Shown here in pieces: positions 26,226 through 34,857 of a DNA stretch of 64,000 bases. The DNA is from Nocardioides sp. Root682 (lineage in GTDB: Bacteria > Actinomycetota > Actinomycetes > Propionibacteriales > Nocardioidaceae), in contig NZ_LMHJ01000001.1 in the NCBI RefSeq assembly GCF_001427795.1, positions 2,133,664 through 2,197,663 on the forward strand. Direction: 5' to 3'. Within the stretch, counting starts at the first letter, position 1, and every line of letters begins with the position of its first letter. Below the pieces are notes generated by a model. It searched no databases, had not been told where the DNA came from, and saw only the letters and a list, made by a program, of their open reading frames with translations. The translations under genes and the position numbers were made by a program.

Positions 26226-27456
26226 CGAGGACCTGGATCTCGCCGACGATGCCGCCCAGGACGGCGCCGACCGAGATCATCAGCCACTCGTCGTCCTTGA
26301 ACACCGGTCGCATGATCGACTCGTACTGCTCGGGCGTGAGCTGGCTCATCTTGTCCACGATGAGGTTCTCGACGTCGAACGTCCGCTCGGCGTAGCTGGT
26401 GGCCTGGGCCATGGTGTCCGGGATGAGCGCGATGACCTTCTCGACCACCGCGTCCTTCGCCGCGCGATAGCGCTGGGTCCCGACCGCGAGGCGGACCAGC
26501 GGCTGCGCGATGCCGGACTGGGCGTCGATGCTCCGCGAGATCTCGCGCTCGATGGCCGAGAAGAGCCGGTCGGCGGTGGGACCGTGGAGGACTGCTTCGA
26601 AGATCACCTCGGGAGCGAAGATGTCGGTGGCCAGGATGCGGGCATAGCCACGGGTGATCTTGTCCCGCTTGGCGTGCAGCACGCCCTGGAACGGGAAGAT
26701 GCCGAGAGCCTTCTTCTTGTCCAGGGGCCGGAACAACATGTTGAGGGCGACGTAGTCACTGACGAACCCGACGAGGAAGCCGAACGCCGGCATGATCCAG
26801 GGATTGTGGAACCAGGCCCAGCACGCCAGCTGCACGAAGCCGATCGCGAAGCCGAAGACGACCCCGCTGCGGCGCACGAAGGTCATTGCATCGGAGGCAA
26901 CCGACCGGATCAGGTCGTTGAGCTGGTCCTTGTTCTTCACCAGGATCGTCACGGCGAGGAACTGCAGGTCGAGGAACTGGCTCAGGTCCGCGCGCATCTC
27001 GGCGAGCAGGTTGTCCACGATCTTGGGCGCCTGCTGGTGCACCCGGGCAGTGATCGCCCGACGACCCGCCTCCGGCAGGGAGTCCCACAGGCCGGGGCGG
27101 AGCTGCTCGGCCAGGTCACGGACGACGATGTCGATGGCCTCGGTCAGCGGCTCGCGGAGCTCCTCGACCGCCTCCGCTGCGTCGACCTTGTCCAGCAGCT
27201 CCTCAGGCTTGAGCAGGTTCTCGGTGAGCAGCTCGATCGTGGTGGCAGCGACCTTCCCGGCACGCCGCGGCACCAGCCCCTGCCAGCCCAGGATCCCGAT
27301 GCCCCGGAACTCCAGCGGCCGGTACAGCATCTGCAGCGCCAGCAGCTTCGTGACGTAGCCGATGAACGCCGCCACGAGCGGCATCGACGCATAGATGATC
27401 CAGTTGGCGGAGAAGTCCGCCTGGATCTCGGGCCAGGTCTGGACCAGGCTGGTCAT
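26203..27456 (-). CDS. DUF445 family membrane protein
   Basis: This 417-residue protein belongs to the DUF445 (YheB/YjiN-like) family. There are membrane segments near residues 20-42 (IIYASMPLVAAFIGYVTKLLAL), 200-240 (VFGFAIGFVQLACWAWF, PAFGFLVGFVSDYVALN) and at the C-terminus (SVGAVLGGIVGEIQVLVI). Two internal copies of a related motif are visible: KLLALQMLYRPLEFRGIGI...GLVPRRAGK and DYVALNMLFRPLDKKKALGI...GVLHAKRDK, showing the tandem-repeat structure of the family. Function is unknown. The start overlaps the stop of the DUF4393 gene (ATGA, 27453-27456). Confidence 0.85.
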   Translation of the reverse strand: MTSLVQTWPEIQADFSANWIIYASMPLVAAFIGYVTKLLALQMLYRPLEFRGIGILGWQGLVPRRAGKVAATTIELLTENLLKPEELLDKVDAAEAVEELREPLTEAIDIVVRDLAEQLRPGLWDSLPEAGRRAITARVHQQAPKIVDNLLAEMRADLSQFLDLQFLAVTILVKNKDQLNDLIRSVASDAMTFVRRSGVVFGFAIGFVQLACWAWFHNPWIMPAFGFLVGFVSDYVALNMLFRPLDKKKALGIFPFQGVLHAKRDKITRGYARILATDIFAPEVIFEAVLHGPTADRLFSAIEREISRSIDAQSGIAQPLVRLAVGTQRYRAAKDAVVEKVIALIPDTMAQATSYAERTFDVENLIVDKMSQLTPEQYESIMRPVFKDDEWLMISVGAVLGGIVGEIQVLVIEHYAR

Positions 27457-28187
27457 GCGTTGTCACCCGAGGTCGCCGCGTCCCAGAGGTCGCGACCGAA
27501 CGCGGAGAGCCTGATCGTGTACCTCTCGACCCTCGCCTCCATCGGACCCCGTTTGCCTGCCTTCAGCGCCCGCAGGACCGCGGAGTCAGCGCCCAGGATC
27601 TGGTAGTCGTTCTTGAGCTGCGGGTCCTCCGGACCGGTCTCGACCAGCCCGAGCGACAGCAGGTGGCTGACGTAGACCGGCGTCATGTGCGGGAGCGACA
27701 CGTTGGCCATCTTGCCGACGAGCGAGGCGTTCTCCAGGATCGGTTCGCCACCGATCCCACTGATGGTCCGTGCGAACACGTGCATCATCGGCGACGCGGA
27801 CCCGTCGGAGAGGGCGCCGACGATCCGCGCCTCATCGGGCACCAGCTGGTCGATGATCTTGTGGAACAGCTCCTGCCGGCCTGCGCGGCTGTTCTGCTCC
27901 AGCGCCCGGTCCAGCAACTGGTCCATCTTGCTGCGCAGCGGCGAACCGCCACGACTCTCCGTGCTCGCGGCGAGCTCCCGTGGCGGGCGCGGCGGAGCGG
28001 CGATGTCGAGGCGCGAGCGGAGCGCGCCGAGGACCTGGCGTTCGGTCCAGATGGCCACCTGCGTGCCGGTGGCGACGACCGCGCGGGTCGTGGGACCCCA
28101 GAGTCCGAACGGGTCAAGTAGCGAGGCCATGGGTCGAAAGGTAGTGCCAAGCCGCGGCGAGCGCGACGGCTCTTCGTGATCGGTCAC
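27453..28187 (-). CDS. DUF4393 (Abi-alpha-like) protein
   Basis: This 244-residue protein starts at a GTG overlapping the merR-type gene stop (GTGA, 28184-28187). The middle and C-terminal parts match the DUF4393 pattern (LFHKIIDQLVPDEARIVGALSDG, HMTPVYVSHLLSLGLVETGPED, RLSAFGRDLWDAA): a winged-helix-like domain reading out a hydrophobic stalk. Some family members are annotated as Abi-alpha because of phage-abortive loci, but most have no known role and defence is not supported here. It is coupled upstream to a MerR regulator and downstream to DUF445. Confidence 0.7.
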   Translation of the reverse strand: MTDHEEPSRSPRLGTTFRPMASLLDPFGLWGPTTRAVVATGTQVAIWTERQVLGALRSRLDIAAPPRPPRELAASTESRGGSPLRSKMDQLLDRALEQNSRAGRQELFHKIIDQLVPDEARIVGALSDGSASPMMHVFARTISGIGGEPILENASLVGKMANVSLPHMTPVYVSHLLSLGLVETGPEDPQLKNDYQILGADSAVLRALKAGKRGPMEARVERYTIRLSAFGRDLWDAATSGDNA

Positions 28188-28960
28188 GGGCGCTCGCTCC
28201 CAGCCGGTCGATCGGCCCGCAGGGACCGGTTGATCACCTGGTTGGCGGCGCGCTGGAACCCACTGACGACGGCCTCGAGCGTGAGCTGTCGCAGCTGGAC
28301 GATGGTCGACTGGAAGGTCGCGGCTTCCTCGGGCGTGTGGTGCGCTCGCGCACGGTAGGGACCGACCACCTGGTGCGCGAAGATCTCGGTCAGCTCCTCC
28401 GCGAGCGCCTCGGTGTGGCGGCGGACCGCGAGCCCGGCCGCGGTGATCCCGTCGATGCTGACGTCGAGCGACAGCAGCTTCACTGCGGAGTCGAACCCGG
28501 GCTGCAGCTCGAACTCGCCGCCAGCGTGCCCGACGACACCGAGCTCCGTGAGCAGGTCGAGCGTCCGCGCGTCGAGTGGTCGACCCGCGCGTCGCTCGAG
28601 CGCGGCGCGGTTCATCACCTCCGGAGGTTGTGGCGACCAGGTGGTCAGCGACAGAGCCCGTACGGCGACCTCGTCGGCATCTCCGTCAGCGGGGATCCGC
28701 GCGAGGTAGTCCTCGATCGCGGTGAGGCTCAGTCCGTGGTCCTGCAACGCCCGGACCAGCTCGAGGCGGGCGACGTGGAGGTCGGCGTAGTAGGCCTGCC
28801 GTCCTCGTCGTTCCGGAGCCGGGATCAGGCCGAGGCCCGCGTAGTAGCGGACCGTCCGGACCGTCATCCCGGCCCGCGCGGCCAGCTCGTCGACGGTCAG
28901 CGCGGCGGCCTGACGGGCGGCCTGGCGGGCGGTCTGGCCGGCCGCGGTGTCGTTCGACAC
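28184..28960 (-). CDS. MerR family transcriptional regulator
   Basis: This 258-residue regulator has an N-terminal winged HTH of the MerR type (residues 20-90; LTVDELAARAGMTVRTVRYY, GLIPAPERRGRQAYY) and a long C-terminal effector domain. The GTG start is preceded by GGGGGAGC. A Gln/Ala/Arg repeat (TARQAARQAA) sits before the HTH. The gene is divergent from two acyl-CoA dehydrogenases, and two dyads lie in the gap (28990-29010 and 29017-29033), so it probably controls fatty or branched-chain acyl-CoA oxidation as well as its own operon with DUF4393 and DUF445. Confidence 0.88.
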   Translation of the reverse strand: MSNDTAAGQTARQAARQAAALTVDELAARAGMTVRTVRYYAGLGLIPAPERRGRQAYYADLHVARLELVRALQDHGLSLTAIEDYLARIPADGDADEVAVRALSLTTWSPQPPEVMNRAALERRAGRPLDARTLDLLTELGVVGHAGGEFELQPGFDSAVKLLSLDVSIDGITAAGLAVRRHTEALAEELTEIFAHQVVGPYRARAHHTPEEAATFQSTIVQLRQLTLEAVVSGFQRAANQVINRSLRADRPAGSERP

Positions 28961-28989
28961 GTTGCTCCCCCGATCTCGTCACCCAACAT

Positions 28990-29010
28990 TGTGACAGTGA
29001 TACTGTCACA
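28990..29010. promoter_or_regulatory. candidate MerR operator, dyad 1
   Basis: TGTGACAGT-GAT-ACTGTCACA is a perfect 9-bp inverted repeat with a 3-base centre. It lies between a TTGTGA (28989-28994) and a TACATT (29012-29017), spaced 17 bases, upstream of the acyl-CoA dehydrogenase start. Location inside the spacer is how MerR regulators act. Confidence 0.7.
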
Positions 29011-29016
29011 GTACAT

Positions 29017-29033
29017 TGACGGTTGAACTGTCA
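29017..29033. promoter_or_regulatory. candidate MerR operator, dyad 2 (imperfect)
   Basis: TGACGGT-TGA-ACTGTCA repeats the TGAC.GT / AC.GTCA arms of the dyad 20 bases upstream, with one mismatch. Two adjacent copies suggest cooperative binding or control of both divergent promoters. Confidence 0.55.
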
Positions 29034-29069
29034 CCGTCAGCACCGCACCCTACGTCAGGAGCCCCTTCC

Positions 29070-30209
29070 ATGCGCGAGCTCTTCCTTCCCGAGCACGAGG
29101 ACTTCCGCGACTCCGTGCGGACCTTCTTCGCCAAGGAGGTCGTCCCCAACAACGAGCAGTGGGAGCGCGACGGCATCGTTCCGCGCGAGCTGTGGCTGAA
29201 GGCCGGCGAGGCCGGCCTGCTCTGCTTCGACGTCCCCGAGGAGTACGGCGGCCCCGGGATCGACGACTTCCGCTTCAACGTGGTGCTGTCCGAGGAGCAG
29301 ACCCGGGCCGGCGCGAACGGGCCCGGCTTCTCCGTGCACACCGACATCATCGTTCCGTACCTGATCTCCCTCGGCACCGAGGAGCAGAAGCAGCGCTGGC
29401 TCCCCGGCTGCGTCACCGGCGAGACCATCACGGCGATCGCCATGACCGAGCCCGGGGCGGGCTCCGACCTGCAGGGCATCCGCACCAACGCGGTCGACCA
29501 GGGCGACCACTACCTGCTCAACGGGTCCAAGACCTTCATCAGCAACGGCATCAACGCCGACCTCGTGATCGTCGTGGCCCGCACCAACCCGGAGGCTGGC
29601 CACCAGGGCATCAGCCTGCTCGTCGTCGAGCGCGGCATGGAGGGCTTCGAGCGCGGCCGCAACCTCGACAAGATCGGCATGCACGCCCAGGACACCGCCG
29701 AGCTGAGCTTCACCGACGTCCGGGTCCCGAAGGAGAACCTCCTCGGCGCCGAGGGCAGCGGCTTCATCTCGCTGATGATGAACCTGCCGCAGGAGCGGCT
29801 GATCATCGCCGCCCAGGCTGCAGCGGCGTGCGAGGGCATCGTCGAGATGTGCCTCGACTACGCCAAGACCCGCGAGGCCTTCGGCAAGCCGATCGGCAAG
29901 TTCCAGCACAACCGGTTCCTGATCGCGGAGATGGCGACGGAGGCGAAGATCACCCGCGTGTTCGTCGACGAGTGCGTCAAGAAGCACGTCGCCGGCACAC
30001 TCGACGCCGTCGAGGCGTCGCAGGCGAAGTACTGGGCGACCGAGCTGCAGAACAAGATGGTCAACCAGGGCGTCCAGCTCCACGGCGGCTACGGCTACAT
30101 GCTGGAGTACCCGATCGCGCGCGCCTACCTCGACAGCCGGATCTCGACGATCTACGGCGGCACGACCGAGATCCAGAAGGAAATCATCGGAAGGAGCCTG
30201 GGTCTCTGA
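29070..30209 (+). CDS. acyl-CoA dehydrogenase, long-chain/isovaleryl-like active site
   Basis: This 379-residue FAD enzyme introduces the alpha-beta double bond in acyl-CoA. The ACAD signature MTEPGAGSDLQG and the C-terminal GGYGYMLEYPIARAYLD and IYGGTTEIQKEIIG are intact. The position of the medium-chain catalytic Glu is Gly here (IYGGT), and a Glu is present in the helix AACEGIVEM, the pattern of long-chain and isovaleryl-CoA dehydrogenases. The ATG at 29070 has AGGAG 8 bases upstream; an earlier TTG is unlikely. It is divergent from the MerR gene and followed with a one-base overlap by a second ACAD. Confidence 0.9.
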   Translation: MRELFLPEHEDFRDSVRTFFAKEVVPNNEQWERDGIVPRELWLKAGEAGLLCFDVPEEYGGPGIDDFRFNVVLSEEQTRAGANGPGFSVHTDIIVPYLISLGTEEQKQRWLPGCVTGETITAIAMTEPGAGSDLQGIRTNAVDQGDHYLLNGSKTFISNGINADLVIVVARTNPEAGHQGISLLVVERGMEGFERGRNLDKIGMHAQDTAELSFTDVRVPKENLLGAEGSGFISLMMNLPQERLIIAAQAAAACEGIVEMCLDYAKTREAFGKPIGKFQHNRFLIAEMATEAKITRVFVDECVKKHVAGTLDAVEASQAKYWATELQNKMVNQGVQLHGGYGYMLEYPIARAYLDSRISTIYGGTTEIQKEIIGRSLGL

Positions 30210-31387
30210 TGGACTTCAACCTGCCTGAGACCGCGCTCGCCGTACAGGACGGCGTCCGCGCCGTGGCCGCGAAGTACGACAACGCCTACTGGTCGGAGTG
30301 CGAGGAAGCCCACCGCTTCCCGATCGAGGTCTTCAACGACCTCGGCAAGGGCGGCTGGTTCGGCCTCAACATCCCTGAGGAGTACGGCGGCGGCGGGCAG
30401 GGCCTGCTCGAGGTGGCGATCGCCAACGAGGCGCTGTGCGCCTCCGGCGGCGGCGCCGGCACCTTCTTCTACGTGACGACGCCCGGCTTCGGAGCGACCA
30501 CGCTCGTGCGCCACGGGACCGACGAGCAGAAGGCCGAGATCCTGCCCGGCATCGCCTCGGGTGACGTGCAGTTCTGCTTCGCACTCACCGAGCCCGACGC
30601 AGGCAGCAACGCCCTCGAGATCAAGACCTCGGCCCGCCGCGACGGCGACGACTTCGTGATCAAGGGCCAGAAGGTCTGGATCTCCAACGTCGAGAACGCC
30701 GACTGGATGATCGCGGTGACCCGGACCGTCCCGGCCGCCGACGCGAAGCCGCGCACCCACGGGTTCACGCTCTTCCTGATCGACGTGAAGGAGGCGCTCG
30801 CCGCCGGCACGCTGACCTACACGCCAATCCCCAAGATGGGCAGCAACATCCTGTTCTCCAGCCAGGTGTACTTCGACGACGTACGGGTCCCTGCCCGCAA
30901 CGTGATCGGCGAGGTGGACGCCGGGTTCATGGTGCTGTGGGACGTGCTCAACCCGGAGCGGATCCTGGCGGCCGCGGGTGGCGTCGGTGCCGCTGACGCT
31001 GCTCTGGCGTACGCCGCGAAGTACGCCTGCGAACGTGAGGTCTTCGGGCGTCCGATCGGCGCCAACCAGGGCATCCAGTTCCCGCTGGCCCAGATCAAGG
31101 CGAAGACCGAGCTCGGCCGGCTGATGGCCTACAAGGCCGCGTGGCTCTTCGACCAGGGCCTGCCGTGCGGCAACGAGGCCAACGTCGCCAAGCTGACCGG
31201 TGCCCAGGTGGCCTGGGAGGCCGCGGACCAGGCGTTCCAGACACTCGGCGGGATGGCCTACTCCAAGGAGTTCCCGGTGGAGCGCTGGTTGCGTGATGCC
31301 CGCATCGGCAAGAACATCCCGGTGGCCGAGCAGCTGGTGCTCGCCCACATCGGGACGTCGATGCTCGGCCTGCCCAAGTCCTACTGA
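30209..31387 (+). CDS. acyl-CoA dehydrogenase, C-terminal domain type II-like
   Basis: This 392-residue ACAD is translationally coupled to the preceding one (ATG shares a base with the TGA). FAD/substrate motifs are visible: FALTEPDAGSNALEIKTSA near residue 130, QKVWISNVENADW near 155, the C-terminal FGRPIGANQGIQFPLAQ and QTLGGMAYSKEFPVERWLRD. The last lines (RIGKNIPVAEQLVLAHIG) replace the usual IYEGT with KNIPVAEQ, so the catalytic base is not at the medium-chain position. A pair of paralogues under one MerR promoter suggests two chain lengths or a heteromeric enzyme. Substrate unknown. Confidence 0.9.
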   Translation: MDFNLPETALAVQDGVRAVAAKYDNAYWSECEEAHRFPIEVFNDLGKGGWFGLNIPEEYGGGGQGLLEVAIANEALCASGGGAGTFFYVTTPGFGATTLVRHGTDEQKAEILPGIASGDVQFCFALTEPDAGSNALEIKTSARRDGDDFVIKGQKVWISNVENADWMIAVTRTVPAADAKPRTHGFTLFLIDVKEALAAGTLTYTPIPKMGSNILFSSQVYFDDVRVPARNVIGEVDAGFMVLWDVLNPERILAAAGGVGAADAALAYAAKYACEREVFGRPIGANQGIQFPLAQIKAKTELGRLMAYKAAWLFDQGLPCGNEANVAKLTGAQVAWEAADQAFQTLGGMAYSKEFPVERWLRDARIGKNIPVAEQLVLAHIGTSMLGLPKSY

Positions 31388-31422
31388 CACCGCCTGCTGA
31401 CACCACCTGCTGACACCGCGAC
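31384..31422. repeat. 13-bp imperfect tandem repeat at the ACAD stop codon
   Basis: CTGACACC recurs every 13 bases (31384, 31397, 31410) within the pattern CTGACACC(G/A)CCTG. The first copy contains the TGA stop of the acyl-CoA dehydrogenase. It lies before the TetR gene and shows no hairpin. Confidence 0.6.
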
Positions 31423-31464
31423 CGCGGGCGGGCCATCTGGACTCAGTCGTCTAGGCTCGCCCGC

Positions 31465-32094
31465 GTGTCGGTGAGTCGTTCGTATCGCGGGGTCACCGCC
31501 GACGAGCGACGGAGCCGTCGCCGGGCGGCGCTGCTCGAGGCTGCCCTCGACCTGCTCGGGAGCGACGACGGGGACCTCGGCGTGCGCGCGGTGTGCGCGC
31601 AGGCGAAGCTGACCCAGCGGTACTTCTACGAGAGCTTCTCGAGCCTCGACGAGCTCCAGGTGGCGCTGTTCACCCAGATCGCCGACGAGGTGGCCCTGCA
31701 GGGAGCCGCAGCGGTGCGCGGGCGCGCGCCGGCGGACCTGTTCGACGCCTGCCGTACGGCCTTCGAAGGTGCCTACTCGGTGTTCCAGCAGGACCCACGC
31801 AAGGCACGCGCGGCGATGATCGTGTCGGCCAATGCCGAAGGCCTGACGAGGGCCCGGCGCAACGTCGTGACGTCCTATGCCGACGCGATGCGGGCCTTCC
31901 TGGGCCCGGCGCTCGGGCTGGGCGCGGACTCACCCCGCGGCCGAGTCACCCTCCTGTACGCCGTCGGCGGTGCACTGGAGGTGACCCAGGGGGTCCTGAG
32001 CGGCGAGGTGGACCTGACCCACGCCGAGCTCTGCGACACGGTCGGGCACCTGTTGGCGTCCTCGGTCCAGCAGCTGACCGAGAAGCCCTCCTGA
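31465..32094 (+). CDS. TetR family transcriptional regulator
   Basis: This 209-residue regulator starts at a GTG (31465; another GTG two codons later is possible). Its HTH at about residues 15-65 reads RRRAALLEAALDLLG, VRAVCAQAKLTQRYFYESF, the TetR pattern with an unusual RYFYESF recognition helix end. It is followed by an all-helical ligand domain. It lies downstream of the paired acyl-CoA dehydrogenases and is convergent with an MpaB-family gene 18 bp away. Target genes are not evident; the lipid block that follows is a candidate. Confidence 0.85.
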   Translation: MSVSRSYRGVTADERRSRRRAALLEAALDLLGSDDGDLGVRAVCAQAKLTQRYFYESFSSLDELQVALFTQIADEVALQGAAAVRGRAPADLFDACRTAFEGAYSVFQQDPRKARAAMIVSANAEGLTRARRNVVTSYADAMRAFLGPALGLGADSPRGRVTLLYAVGGALEVTQGVLSGEVDLTHAELCDTVGHLLASSVQQLTEKPS

Positions 32095-32112
32095 CCCACG
32101 AGTCAGGCCAGG

Positions 32113-32934
32113 TCAGGTCAGGGACCGGCCCCGGCGCATCCGCAGCCGGACCTCGGCGAGCTGCAGCTGGATCGGCAGCATCCGCACCCAGCGCGGGAGC
32201 AGCCGCGACCCGAACCGCAGGACCTTCACGAACCTGTCGAACCTCTTCTGGTCGGACGCGGTCCAGGTCAGCTGCATCGCCTCGCGGAACTCCTGCGGGA
32301 GGAAGCCCACCGTCGCGAACCGGTTCATCGCCCGGTTGCCGAACCGCATCCAGCGGGGGACCATCCGCAGGTCCACGATGGCGAGCAGGTGCTGGCGCAC
32401 CGGCTCGTCGTACCGGACCCTCTCAAGGCCCTCGGCCCAGTAGACCTCGAAGGCCTCGCGGTCGGCTGGCCACATCTCGAGGGGCACCTGGAGCGAGGTG
32501 CCGAGCCGGCTGCAGTAGACGTAGAGCGCCTCCGCGTCGGTCTCGGTCATCGGCCCCAGGAACGCCAGGCGCATGTCGCGGAAGCCGATGTAGAGACAGG
32601 CGGCGACCCACAGCTGCAGGGCAGGATCGAACGCGTTGTACTTCACCGGGCTCTCCGGCCCGGACCGCACGGGGACGTGCGAGCGATTGACGGCCTCGCG
32701 GTACGCCGCCCGGTCGGCCTCGGTGCCGAAGAGGGCGACGACGAGGTAGCTGATCGTGGTCCGCAGCCGCTTCCAGGGGTGCAGCATCACGTTGCCGCTG
32801 TCGACCTTGCTCTCGACGACGCCGTACCCCACCTCGCGCCAGCCGAGCTGCATGATCACGTTCGCGGCCGACCCCAGGAGGCCTGCCGGGCCGGCGATGT
32901 GGTCGCGGATGTCGAACGGACGGGGCTGCGTCAT
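32113..32934 (-). CDS. MpaB/DUF2236-family protein (short subfamily)
   Basis: This 273-residue protein is related to the oxygenase MpaB/DUF2236 family, whose best-known bacterial relative is the haem protein Lcp. The recognisable core is REVGYGVVESKVDSG, RLRTTISYLVVALFGTE, YNAFDPALQLWVAACLYIGF and LGTSLQVPLEMWPADRE. In typical members a haem-ligand His sits in an LIWVHA-type motif; here that stretch reads LQLWVAAC with no His. The ATG at 32934 follows AGGATGG. It is divergent from the acyl-CoA ligase gene and is a clear paralogue of 34858-35769. Confidence 0.75.
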   Translation of the reverse strand: MTQPRPFDIRDHIAGPAGLLGSAANVIMQLGWREVGYGVVESKVDSGNVMLHPWKRLRTTISYLVVALFGTEADRAAYREAVNRSHVPVRSGPESPVKYNAFDPALQLWVAACLYIGFRDMRLAFLGPMTETDAEALYVYCSRLGTSLQVPLEMWPADREAFEVYWAEGLERVRYDEPVRQHLLAIVDLRMVPRWMRFGNRAMNRFATVGFLPQEFREAMQLTWTASDQKRFDRFVKVLRFGSRLLPRWVRMLPIQLQLAEVRLRMRRGRSLT

Positions 32935-33033
32935 GGCGCCATCCTGCTTGGTCTTGCAGTGTGGTGCACGCCCCACCCACGATTCGGACATCAACCGTTG
33001 TCAGATTGGGCGGATCCGGGGTAGTTTGCCGAG

Positions 33034-34806
33034 GTGGCCACTGACAACCGCACGCTCTGCGCTGCCTTCCAGCAGACGGCCTCGGCTCGCCCCGACGCCG
33101 TCGCCGTCCGCACCCCCGACGACAGCGTCGCCCTGACCTGGCGCGAGTACGCCGACCGGGTCCGCGGTGTCGCGGCAGGCCTCGCCGCCCTCGGTGTCAC
33201 CCGCGGCGACACCGTCGCCCTGATGCTGACCAACCGACCGGAGTTCCACGTGGTCGACACGGGTGCGCTGCACGTCGGCGCGACGCCGTTCTCGATCTAC
33301 AACACCCTGGCCACCGACCAGATCACCCACCTGTTCCACAACGCCGGCAACAAGGTCGTGATCACCGAGCAGCAGTTCCTGGAGAAGCTGAAGCTGGCCA
33401 ACCCCGAGGGCCAGGTCGAGCACTTCGTCTGCATCGACGGTGACGTCGACGGCGCCATGACCCTCGCGGACCTCGAAGCCGCCGGCGACCCGTCGTACGA
33501 CTTCGACGCCGGCTGGCAGGCCGTCGAGACCTCGGACGTGCTCACCTTGATCTACACCTCCGGAACGACCGGTCCGCCGAAGGGTGTCGAGCTCACCCAC
33601 GCCAACCTGATGGCCGAGATGGACGCCCTCGAGGGCTGGTTCCCGCTGAACCACGACGACCGGCTCGTGTCGTACCTCCCCGACGCGCACATCGCGAACC
33701 GCTGGGGTGCGCACTACAACAACCTGCGCTACGGCATCCAGATCACCACCGTCGACGACCCGAAGCAGCTCGTCGCCACCTTGCCGAGCGTCCGGCCGAC
33801 GTTCTTCGGTGCCGTGCCCGCGGTCTGGTACAAGGTCAAGGCGGGCATCGAGGCCGCGCTCGCAGCCGAGCCCGACGAGAAGAAGCGCAAGATCGCGAAC
33901 TGGGCGATCGCCACCGGCACCAAGGTGGCGTGGCTGAAGTCCGACGGGAAGTCGGTGCCCATCGCCCTCGCGCTGCAGCACGCCATCGCCGAGCGGCTGG
34001 TGCTGAGCAAGCTGCGCGAACGCATGGGCCTGGACCAGGTCCGGGTCGCCGCCACCGGCGCCTCGGCCATCGCTCCGGACGCACTCGCCTTCATGCTGGC
34101 GCTCGGCGTCCCGGTGCTCGAGGTCTGGGGGATGTCGGAGACCTCCGCGGTCGTCACGATGAACCCGCCCGACGGCATCCGCATCGGCACCGTCGGCAAG
34201 GTCGTGCCGGGTGGCTCGGAGATCATGCTCGCCCCGGACGGCGAGCTGCTCGTCCGCGGCCCGCTGCTGATGAAGGGCTACCGCAACGACCCGGTCAAGA
34301 CCGCCGAGGCCATCGACACCGACGGCTGGATGCACACCGGCGACATCGCGACGATCGACGACGAGGGCTACGTCCGCATCGTCGACCGCAAGAAGGAGCT
34401 GATCATCAACGCGGCGGGCAAGAACATGTCGCCGCAGAACATCGAGGGTGCGGTCAAGGTCGCCTGCCCGCTGGTGATGAGCGTCGTCGCGATCGGCGAC
34501 GACCGCCCCTACGTCACCGCGCTGCTCACCCTGGACCCCGACGCCTGTGCTGCGTACGGCGCCAAGGCCGGCCTCGCCGACGCCTCCCCCGCCGTCCTGG
34601 CACAGGACGAGACCGTCCGGGCCCTCGTGCAGGCCGGTGTCGACCGGGCCAACGAGAAGCTCGCCCGGGTCGAGCAGATCAAGAAGTTCGCCCTTCTCGG
34701 GTCCTCGTGGGAGCCCGGTGGCGACGAGCTCACGCCGACGATGAAGCTCAAGCGCACCCCCATCGCCAAGAAGTACGCCACCGAGATCGACGCCCTCTAC
34801 AGCTGA
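33034..34806 (+). CDS. long-chain fatty-acid--CoA ligase (AMP-forming), FadD-like
   Basis: This 590-residue acyl-CoA synthetase activates fatty acids through acyl-AMP. The ATP-binding P-loop LIYTSGTTGPPKGVELTHAN is near residues 170-190, the A8 region near 430-445 contains DGWMHTGDIATIDDEGY, and the catalytic Lys region at the C-terminus reads LTPTMKLKRTPIAKKY. The domain order and length match long-chain FACS of the FadD15 type. The start is GTG at 33034, and the divergent MpaB-family gene starts 99 bp away. It heads an operon that continues with an MpaB-family protein, a small helical protein, an APH-fold kinase and an ACAD11-like enzyme. Confidence 0.9.
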   Translation: MATDNRTLCAAFQQTASARPDAVAVRTPDDSVALTWREYADRVRGVAAGLAALGVTRGDTVALMLTNRPEFHVVDTGALHVGATPFSIYNTLATDQITHLFHNAGNKVVITEQQFLEKLKLANPEGQVEHFVCIDGDVDGAMTLADLEAAGDPSYDFDAGWQAVETSDVLTLIYTSGTTGPPKGVELTHANLMAEMDALEGWFPLNHDDRLVSYLPDAHIANRWGAHYNNLRYGIQITTVDDPKQLVATLPSVRPTFFGAVPAVWYKVKAGIEAALAAEPDEKKRKIANWAIATGTKVAWLKSDGKSVPIALALQHAIAERLVLSKLRERMGLDQVRVAATGASAIAPDALAFMLALGVPVLEVWGMSETSAVVTMNPPDGIRIGTVGKVVPGGSEIMLAPDGELLVRGPLLMKGYRNDPVKTAEAIDTDGWMHTGDIATIDDEGYVRIVDRKKELIINAAGKNMSPQNIEGAVKVACPLVMSVVAIGDDRPYVTALLTLDPDACAAYGAKAGLADASPAVLAQDETVRALVQAGVDRANEKLARVEQIKKFALLGSSWEPGGDELTPTMKLKRTPIAKKYATEIDALYS

Positions 34807-34857
34807 CGCCGTGGTCGCGAACGCCGACCACATCCCCACAGACCAGGAGGTCCCCTG

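Noticed and set aside
27453..28187. Phage-defence reading of the DUF4393 (Abi-alpha-like) gene
   Set aside because: The name comes from a few family members. The neighbours are a metabolic MerR regulator and DUF445, with no other defence genes.
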